Source: Occallatibacter sp.
GTDB lineage: Bacteria; Acidobacteriota; Terriglobia; Terriglobales; Acidobacteriaceae
DNA: 34,187 bases
Assembly (NCBI GenBank): GCA_031296305.1
Contig: JARLFZ010000038.1
Coordinates: forward strand, 1-34,187
Direction: 5' to 3'
In this document: positions 29,001-34,187 of the stretch, piece after piece
Position numbering within the stretch: the first letter of the stretch is position 1
How the letters are laid out: the number at the start of each line of letters is the position of its first letter
Position numbers and translations under genes: made by a program
The notes under the pieces: model-generated
Told to the model about the DNA's origin: nothing
Seen by the model: only the letters and a program-made list of their open reading frames with translations
Database searches by the model: none

Positions 29001-31085
29001 ATGGCAGCCTTCGGAAGTCTCTGTCTTCTTATTGCGTTAGCTTTGGCCGCCTACAATCTTTTGGCGGGTGCGCTGGCCTTGCGGCTGATCGCGACGGGGC
29101 AACCGACGCGGATTTCGCCTGAGCGGCTGGCCGACACTGCGCGCCGGGCTGGAATTGCCGGATTTGTGGCAGTGACCGGGGCGGCTTTCGCCCTGATTTG
29201 GTCGGTGTTCACCAACGATTTTTCGATCACTTACATCCTTGAGCATTCCAACCGGGCATTGCCGATTCCCTACAAGTTCGCGGCGCTTTGGAGCGGCCAG
29301 GAAGGTTCGCTGCTGCTTTGGGCGTGGCTGCTGGGGATCTATGGCTTTGTTTTGCGGCTGCGGCATAAAACCGATGTGAAGCTTTACGCTTACGCGGGAA
29401 CGATTCTGTCCGGCGTACAGGTGTTCTTCCTGGCAGTGCTGGTGTTTGCGGCGCCGCCGTTTGCGCTGCTCCCGGGCTTTACTGCCGGAGGCGCGGTTCC
29501 TGCGGACGGCAACGGGCTCAATCCCCTGCTCCAGTATCCGGAGATGGTGATTCACCCGCCGATGCTTTACCTGGGCTATGTGGGTTTCTCGGTTCCCTTC
29601 GCTTTTGCGCTGGGCGCGCTCATGATGCGCTATCCCGGCGAAAAGTGGATCAAGATCACGCGCACCTGGACCATGGTGACCTGGCTGTTCCTGACCTGCG
29701 GCATTTTCCTGGGCATGCACTGGGCCTACGCGGTACTGGGCTGGGGCGGCTATTGGGGCTGGGATCCGGTAGAGAATGCGAGCTTCATGCCGTGGCTGAC
29801 CGGAACTGCTTTTCTGCACTCCGTAATGATGCAAGAGCGCAAGGGCATGATGAAGAGCTGGAATGTGTGGCTGATTTTTTCCACGTTTCTGCTTACGCTG
29901 CTGGGAACGCTGCTGACCCGCGCAGGGCTGGTGAGCTCGGTGCACGCGTTTGCGCAATCGTCGATCGGCACGTGGTTTGTTGTCTTCATGTGCATCGTGC
30001 TGGCGGTGTGCATTTTCACGTATGTTTTGCAGCGCAGCCATTTGAAGACCGAGCACCAGATGGAATCGCTGGTGAGTCGCGAATCGAGTTTCCTGTTCAA
30101 CAACCTGATGCTGCTGACGGCCTGCTTCGTGATTTTGTGGGGCACGCTGTTTCCGATTCTGTCGGAATATGTGCAGGGCACCAAGGTGACGGTGGGCGCG
30201 CCGTTTTATAACGCCGTGGCCGTGCCGATCGGACTCTTTCTGCTGTTTCTGACCGGCGTTGGGCCGTTGTTGCCGTGGCGTGCGACGTCGCTCAAGGCCA
30301 TCAAGCGGAATTTTGTGCTGCCGTCGATTGCGCTGTGGGCCACGGTGATTGTCTGTCTTGTGGCCGGCGCCTATCCGTGGCAGGGCGGCGCATTCGATCA
30401 GGGACATTTTTATGCCATCGTGGCATTCGCGTTGTCGGCGGCAGTACTGACGGCGATCTTGTCGGAGTTCTTCCGCGGCGCTGCGGTAATCTCCCGGCAG
30501 ACGGGGCGCAATCTTTTTGCAGCGCTTTATCTGCTGACGCGGCGCAATACGCGAAGGTACGGCGGCTACCTGGTGCACATCGGCGTTGTCGTTGTCGTGA
30601 TCGGACTGGCGGGCGCCGCCTTCAATCGCAATGCTGAAAAAGAAATGGCCTTCCACGACCAGCTCAGCATCGGGCCTTACACATTGGTGCAGGTGGGCTC
30701 GAGCCAGGATGCCAATCCCGATTTTGATTCGGATTACGCGGTGCTGGATGTGTACAAAGGCGGCAAAAGAGTTTTCCAGATGACGCCAGAGCAGCGCTTC
30801 TACCACCTGGGCGAAGGCGTGCAGCCGCAAACCATGGTGGCGATTCATTCCACTCCGGAATGGGATCTTTACGTGGTCTTCGAGGGCATCAATCAGGACA
30901 CGAATCAGCCCATCATCAAAGCGTTTCTGAATCCGCTGGTGGGTTGGATCTGGTTTGGCCTGGCGGTGATCGTGGCGGGCACGTTCATCGCGCTGGTGCC
31001 CAGCCTGACGCCGGCAACGGCGTCGCTCCGCGTGCCGGCTGCTCAAGCCACGCCGATCGCGCCGGTTTTGAAGGGAGGCGCCTAA
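29001..31085 (+). CDS. ccmF: Cytochrome c haem lyase subunit CcmF
   Basis: This 694-residue, multi-pass inner-membrane protein attaches haem to apocytochrome c in System I maturation. The tryptophan-rich haem-handling motif WGGYWGWDPVENASFMPW lies at about 248-265. Histidines typical of haem ligation are at 185 (IHPPMLY), 240 (GMHWAY) and 273 (FLHS). Roughly a dozen hydrophobic helices follow the family pattern, and a long periplasmic C-terminal domain (about 540-650) precedes the last helix. The ATG has GGAG six bases upstream. ccmH starts on the base after its stop, so the genes form one operon. A CRP-type site upstream suggests control by a CRP-family regulator. Confidence 0.95.
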   Translation: MAAFGSLCLLIALALAAYNLLAGALALRLIATGQPTRISPERLADTARRAGIAGFVAVTGAAFALIWSVFTNDFSITYILEHSNRALPIPYKFAALWSGQEGSLLLWAWLLGIYGFVLRLRHKTDVKLYAYAGTILSGVQVFFLAVLVFAAPPFALLPGFTAGGAVPADGNGLNPLLQYPEMVIHPPMLYLGYVGFSVPFAFALGALMMRYPGEKWIKITRTWTMVTWLFLTCGIFLGMHWAYAVLGWGGYWGWDPVENASFMPWLTGTAFLHSVMMQERKGMMKSWNVWLIFSTFLLTLLGTLLTRAGLVSSVHAFAQSSIGTWFVVFMCIVLAVCIFTYVLQRSHLKTEHQMESLVSRESSFLFNNLMLLTACFVILWGTLFPILSEYVQGTKVTVGAPFYNAVAVPIGLFLLFLTGVGPLLPWRATSLKAIKRNFVLPSIALWATVIVCLVAGAYPWQGGAFDQGHFYAIVAFALSAAVLTAILSEFFRGAAVISRQTGRNLFAALYLLTRRNTRRYGGYLVHIGVVVVVIGLAGAAFNRNAEKEMAFHDQLSIGPYTLVQVGSSQDANPDFDSDYAVLDVYKGGKRVFQMTPEQRFYHLGEGVQPQTMVAIHSTPEWDLYVVFEGINQDTNQPIIKAFLNPLVGWIWFGLAVIVAGTFIALVPSLTPATASLRVPAAQATPIAPVLKGGA

Positions 31086-31691
31086 ATGCTTGCCCGATCA
31101 GGGACGAAGAAGAACAACCGCAGATCCTTCGACTCGTTCTGCGCGGGCGCGCAGAACTTCGCTCAGGATGACAAGCTGAAGGGTGGGCGCTGGCTGAAGG
31201 CTGCGGAAGCAGCGGTGCTGGCCGTGGCGATCTGCTTTTCGCTGGGCGCTTCTGCTCCTACCGCACGAGTGAATACCCTGAGCCACCATCTGATGTGCCA
31301 GTGCGGGTGTGCGCAAGTGCTTGGAGAATGCGATCACGTTGGATGTCCCGACCGCGACAAGGAGCTGGGGGAATTGTCTGCTGCCATTCAATCGGGACTT
31401 GGCGATCAGCAGATTCTGGATGCATTTGCGGCAAAATACGGCGAAACCGTGCTGGCCGCGCCACGTACTAGCGGCTTCGACCTGGTGGCATGGATTGCGC
31501 CCTTTGCGGTGCTTGCAGCGGCGCTGCTGGGAACGATTCTGCTCATTCGGCGCTGGGGCGGGCTAGGGAGAAAGACGCAGACTGCGACGGCGGGAGAGCC
31601 GGCCTCGGGCGATCTCACGGAAATTGGGCCGGCAGAGCAAGAGCGTATGGAACGCATTCGCCGGGAAACTGGCGGCGACGGAGGATTCTGA
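31086..31691 (+). CDS. ccmH: Cytochrome c maturation thiol protein CcmH with repeat-derived N-terminus
   Basis: This 201-residue CcmH/CycL-family protein presents reduced apocytochrome c for haem attachment. Its membrane anchor (about 39-58) precedes a periplasmic domain with LMCQCGC (C71, C73, C75) and ECDHVGC (C82, C87), the CxCxC variant instead of the classical LRCxxC. A second helix lies at about 131-155, followed by a cytosolic tail. The first 34 residues include RSFDSFCAGAQNFAQDD, the translation of a palindromic repeat (31124-31172), an unusual N-terminal addition. The ATG directly follows the ccmF stop and has GGAGGCG upstream, so the repeat is probably translated. Confidence 0.87.
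   Translation: MLARSGTKKNNRRSFDSFCAGAQNFAQDDKLKGGRWLKAAEAAVLAVAICFSLGASAPTARVNTLSHHLMCQCGCAQVLGECDHVGCPDRDKELGELSAAIQSGLGDQQILDAFAAKYGETVLAAPRTSGFDLVAWIAPFAVLAAALLGTILLIRRWGGLGRKTQTATAGEPASGDLTEIGPAEQERMERIRRETGGDGGF
31124..31172. repeat. Palindromic repeat inside ccmH (different family)
   Basis: TTCTGCGCG-GG-CGCGCAGAA (31137-31156) is a perfect 9-bp-arm hairpin, framed by ATCCT (31124-31128) and AGGAT (31165-31169). The flanks (ATCCTTCGACTCG and CGCTCAGGATGAC) look like a dispersed repeat type I associate with several bacterial genomes. It occurs once in this window. Confidence 0.65.
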
Positions 31692-31694
31692 GCG

Positions 31695-31970
31695 ATGACG
31701 GATACCGAGGGATTGATTGCGGGGGTAATGCTTCTGTTTGCTCTCTTTCTCTACACCTTCTGGCCAGAGAATGCATTCGCCAGCCAGAAAGAGAAGACGC
31801 GGCTGGACTATTTATTGGAGCGCAAGGAGCAGCTTTACGAGAACCTGCGCGACCTGACCTTCGAATTTCGCGCCGGCAAATATCCCGAGGAAGATTTTCA
31901 GGCCCAGCGTGCGCTTCTTGAACACGAGACCGCACAACTGCTCGCGGAAATTGACCTTTTGCAGAGCTGA
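31695..31970 (+). CDS. Small CcmI-like membrane protein
   Basis: This 91-residue protein has one N-terminal helix (about 7-24, LIAGVMLLFALFLYTFWP) and a long charged helix predicted to form a coiled coil (about 32-90, KTRLDYLLERKEQLYENLRDLTFEFRAGKYPEEDFQAQRALLEHETAQLLAEI). The EEDFQAQR..LE pattern resembles the membrane-proximal part of CcmI, which holds apocytochrome c near CcmF/H. It lacks the TPR domain. It starts three bases after ccmH, so it belongs to the same operon. Role by analogy only. Confidence 0.75.
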   Translation: MTDTEGLIAGVMLLFALFLYTFWPENAFASQKEKTRLDYLLERKEQLYENLRDLTFEFRAGKYPEEDFQAQRALLEHETAQLLAEIDLLQS

Positions 31971-31990
31971 AAGCTGAAAATGACAAGCGT

Positions 31991-32057
31991 TTTGAAAGGG
32001 CACGGCTTCAGCCGTGCCGAAAAGGTGCAAGAAAGCGTGGCTTTAGCCGCTGAGGGA
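31991..32057 (-). repeat. Family A unit, inverted orientation
   Basis: On the plus strand it reads TTTGAAAGGGCACGGCTTCAGCCGTGCC and ends GGCTTTAGCCGCTGAGGGA. It is the mirror of the unit at 32079-32147, with 21 bases between them. Confidence 0.85.
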
Positions 32058-32078
32058 ATGTGAGTTGATCTAGAGAGG

Positions 32079-32147
32079 TCCCTCAGGGGCTAAAGCCCGA
32101 AGGATTTGCGTTGGCAGACGGCACGGCTGAAGCCGTGCCCTTTCAAA
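32079..32147 (+). repeat. Family A unit, forward, paired with an inverted neighbour
   Basis: TCCCTCAGGGGCTAAAGCCC, then GGCACGGCTGAAGCCGTGCC and CTTTCAAA. With the unit at 31991-32057 it makes a large inverted repeat between the ccmI-like gene and the next gene, similar in layout to paired REP units. Confidence 0.85.
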
Positions 32148-32249
32148 GCATCAATTCACTCGGTCTATCAAGGCATCCATTGACTCGGACTAGAGGTTCT
32201 TGATTCAACTCGCCGTCGCGCGATGGAACAAAGGAACGGTTTGACCAAT

Positions 32250-33524
32250 ATGAAATTTGCTTTTCGTACTCTTGCATTGAGTTTTTTATTTGCCGGCGCG
32301 CTGGCGCAGGCCGCAACTGTGACCGGAACCGTGACCGACAAGACTACCGGCAAGCCTGCCGCGGGCGATACAGTTGTGCTGGTCGAGCCCATGTCGGGCA
32401 TGAGCGAAGTGGGTCACGCGACCACCGACGCGCAGGGCCATTACACGTTGAATTTGCCTGGCAGCAATCCCTACCTGATCCGCGTGACGCACCAGGGGGC
32501 CGAATATTTCGCTGACGTGCCGCGGGGTGGCGGAACGGACGATGTCGCGGTTTACGATGTGGCGGCCAAGGTTCAGGGAGTTTCCATCGACTCCGACATT
32601 CTGGAGATCGAGGCACAGAACGGACAGCTCAGCGTGGACGAGCGCTTCTTTGTGCACAACACCAGCAGCCCTGCGATGACGCAATCCAGCGCGAAAACTT
32701 TTGAGATTATTTTGCCGGCCGATGCGGTGCTTGGAGACGTGGCTGCGCAGAGACCCGGCGGCCTGCCGACAAACGCCAAGCTCGTTCCCGACGGCGGCAA
32801 GGGACACTACGCGTTCAATGTTCCAATCCAGCCCGACCAGGGCGACAAGGACACACTCTTTCAAGTCAGCTACACGCTTCCCTACTCGAGCGGCAAATAC
32901 GATTTCCATGAGCAGGTAACGATGGCGGCGGATAACTTTGCGGTTCTGATGCCCAAGAGCATGTCATTGGCCGGCGGGTCAGGCGCAAGCTTCCAATCGA
33001 TTCAGGCAGACCCTGGCGTTCAAACCCTTCTCATGAAGCACGTAGAAGCGGGCAAGACCATCAATTTTTCGATATCTGGAACGGGAGCGATACCGCGCGA
33101 AGAACAGAATGGGCAAGGCGATAACGGTCAGGGAGGCGCGCCCCAGGCCGGTCAGCCCGGAGGCGGAATCGCGCCGCCCATCAACACACCTGATCCGCTG
33201 TCGAAGTACAAATGGTGGATTCTTGGCGGGCTGGCATTGCTGATGGCGGCGGTTGCGGCATTCCTGCTGCGCAAGCCGGCGGAGGGCGGTATTGGAGTAC
33301 CTGCAGCGGCAGCGGTACCCCTGATCCCTGCGGCTCACACGACGCCGGCCACGCCTGCTGGCAAGAATGCCGCGTTGCTGAACGTGCTTAAAGAGGAACT
33401 GTTCGCGCTGGAGAGCGAGCGCATCGCGGGCACACTGCCTGCGGAGGAGTATGCCGAGCAGAAGGCGGCGCTGGAAATAGTGCTGAAGCGGGCGCTGAAA
33501 AAGACAGTGATTAGTGGTTGGTGA
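32250..33524 (+). CDS. Secreted/membrane protein with carboxypeptidase-regulatory-like domain
   Basis: ATG 32250 gives 424 residues with a signal peptide (KFAFRTLALSFLFAGALAQA). Residues about 22-100 form a carboxypeptidase regulatory-like beta-sandwich (TVTGTVTDKTTGKPAAGDTVVLVEP). A second beta-rich region spans about 105-285, followed by a Gly/Pro/Gln-rich linker, a membrane helix (about 328-348, WWILGGLALLMAAVAAFLL) and a cytosolic C-terminal helix (KNAALLNVLKEELFALESER..GTLPAEEYAEQKAALE). That tail resembles the small CcmI-like protein upstream. It may serve cytochrome c assembly or the envelope; the role is unknown. Another start at 32223 would precede the signal peptide by nine residues and has no ribosome binding site. 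Confidence 0.78.
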   Translation: MKFAFRTLALSFLFAGALAQAATVTGTVTDKTTGKPAAGDTVVLVEPMSGMSEVGHATTDAQGHYTLNLPGSNPYLIRVTHQGAEYFADVPRGGGTDDVAVYDVAAKVQGVSIDSDILEIEAQNGQLSVDERFFVHNTSSPAMTQSSAKTFEIILPADAVLGDVAAQRPGGLPTNAKLVPDGGKGHYAFNVPIQPDQGDKDTLFQVSYTLPYSSGKYDFHEQVTMAADNFAVLMPKSMSLAGGSGASFQSIQADPGVQTLLMKHVEAGKTINFSISGTGAIPREEQNGQGDNGQGGAPQAGQPGGGIAPPINTPDPLSKYKWWILGGLALLMAAVAAFLLRKPAEGGIGVPAAAAVPLIPAAHTTPATPAGKNAALLNVLKEELFALESERIAGTLPAEEYAEQKAALEIVLKRALKKTVISGW

Positions 33525-33571
33525 CTCGTGACTAGTGTGAGTGTGTCTGTCCGGCGCACTCCCACTCACAC

Positions 33572-33601
33572 TCCACATTCGTACCTCTTCCCTTGTATCC
33601 T
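33572..33601 (+). promoter_or_regulatory. Candidate leaderless promoter for the DUF4149-like gene
   Basis: TCCACA (33572-33577), an 18-base spacer and TATCCT (33596-33601), then six bases and the ATG at 33608. Each hexamer matches 4 of 6. No ribosome binding site precedes the ATG. Confidence 0.4.
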
Positions 33602-33607
33602 TCCTCA

Positions 33608-34099
33608 ATGAAGACTTTGCTTCGTACGCTTCTTTCATTCGCTCTCATCGTCTGGATTGGGGCGGAGATCTTTTTCCCTATCGTCGCCGCCATCACATTT
33701 AATACCCTGCGCCCCGATACCCATACCGCCGGCACCATAGTGGGCCAATTGCTGCGCATCCTGCACGGCATGGGGCTGGTGGCGGGAGTGGTCGCGCTGG
33801 CGGTGCTGGCGCTGGCTCCGGCGTGGGGCATCTACAAGCCGCGCGCCGTGCTGGCGCCCATGGTGCTGCTGGTTGTGATGATCGCCGCCACCGTCTACTC
33901 GCAATTCGGCATTATTCCCGCGATGGATCGCGACCGCAGTGCCGCGGGCGGCGCGATCGAAACCACGGACATCACGAATCCCACGACCATTCACTTCAAC
34001 AAGCTGCATCAACGCAGCGTGGTTGTGGAGGAGACGGTTTTGCTGCTGGGGCTGGCGGCGGTGGTGTTGGTGGCGTGGGCGGAAGGGCGACGCTCCTAG
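33608..34099 (+). CDS. DUF4149-like four-helix membrane protein
   Basis: This 163-residue membrane protein has four hydrophobic helices (about 5-28, 46-68, 77-98 and 139-157). The first loop contains FFPIVAAITFNTL and the last helix is preceded by HFNKLHQRSVVVEETVLL, the pattern of DUF4149-type proteins often found near cytochrome or redox genes. Function is unknown. ATG 33608 is preferred to TTG 33593 because the latter adds only five residues and neither has a ribosome binding site, while TATCCT lies six bases before the ATG. Confidence 0.75.
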   Translation: MKTLLRTLLSFALIVWIGAEIFFPIVAAITFNTLRPDTHTAGTIVGQLLRILHGMGLVAGVVALAVLALAPAWGIYKPRAVLAPMVLLVVMIAATVYSQFGIIPAMDRDRSAAGGAIETTDITNPTTIHFNKLHQRSVVVEETVLLLGLAAVVLVAWAEGRRS

Positions 34100-34138
34100 T
34101 GCTGTGACCGCGTAAATTCGTAATGATCCTTCGGCGAG

Positions 34139-34187
34139 TGCGGGTCTGGAGACCCGCACGACAGCCGGTCTGGAGACCGGCGCTACA
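34139..34187. repeat. Family C tandem palindromes (at the window edge)
   Basis: GCGGGTCTGGAGACCCGC and GCCGGTCTGGAGACCGGC separated by ACGACA, ending in GCTACA at the window edge. It matches 27521-27567 including a related left flank (TTCGTAATGATCCTTCG). Confidence 0.85.

Noticed and set aside
29037..31046. Very long antisense open frame over ccmF (669 codons)
   Set aside because: It is rich in His, Arg and Gln, as expected of the shadow frame of a GC-rich membrane protein gene; ccmF is unmistakable.
9009..32147. CRISPR array from the many short repeats
   Set aside because: The units are dispersed, palindromic and not evenly spaced; there are no cas genes.
1..34187. tRNA or rRNA genes
   Set aside because: No cloverleaf with a conserved T-arm pattern or rRNA-like stretch was noticed by eye; a dedicated search was not possible.

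Overview
The window is about 34 kb of GC-rich chromosome. Its gene content points to the Acidobacteriota (class Terriglobia or near it): a YpdA-type bacillithiol reductase, a CcmF/CcmH cytochrome c assembly cluster with a CxCxC-type CcmH, Ig-like lipoproteins, a solitary GvpL/F protein, and many short palindromic repeats around GGCACG..CTRAAG..CGTGCC. This placement is inferred from gene families. No rRNA or tRNA gene was seen.

Layout. 1-840: end of an unidentified gene, then a vapBC toxin-antitoxin pair (-). 862-4439: operon (-) of a secreted propeller-like protein and a LolC/E-type permease without an ATPase gene beside it. 5032-8980: solitary gvpL/F, a terminator, then ypdA and a membrane histidine kinase (+). 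9370-11667: lipoprotein with a chymotrypsin-fold protease domain (-). 12119-13114: aldo/keto reductase (+). 13569-14360: methylmalonyl-CoA decarboxylase scpB (-). 14894-17161: recG (+). 17487-17834: small hypothetical gene (-). 18097-20355: acpS, an MCE/MlaD protein with five 34-residue repeats, and a haem-binding P460 protein (+). 20352-23939: leuS and a membrane protein (-). 24056-24570: relBE (+). 24558-27480: divergent DNA repair genes nfo (-) and uvrB (+). 27595-28146: secreted hypothetical (-). 28306-28686: degenerate response-regulator receiver (+). 29001-34099: cytochrome c maturation cluster ccmF, ccmH, a ccmI-like gene, then a carboxypeptidase-regulatory-like membrane protein and a DUF4149-like protein (+).

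The most striking content is repetitive. Family A units carry two palindromes with TAAA or TGAA in the centre. In five places a 151-172 bp element with inverted ends (consensus CAGSYTGCKGAAAAA) sits exactly in the centre of one of these palindromes, flanked by a 4-bp duplication (TAAA or TGAA). The inserted elements carry family A palindromes themselves, so the structure is nested. Two composites (13119-13546 and 17196-17467) are bounded by another inverted end, GTTTCATAARTGG. A family A unit also lies in frame inside leuS, and a different palindromic repeat lies in frame near the start of ccmH.

A second theme is translation start. Several genes without a ribosome binding site (uvrB, nfo, ypdA, the DUF4149-like gene, probably leuS and vapB) have a -10-like hexamer exactly six bases before the start codon, which predicts leaderless mRNAs. 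A perfect CRP-type palindrome lies upstream of ccmF.
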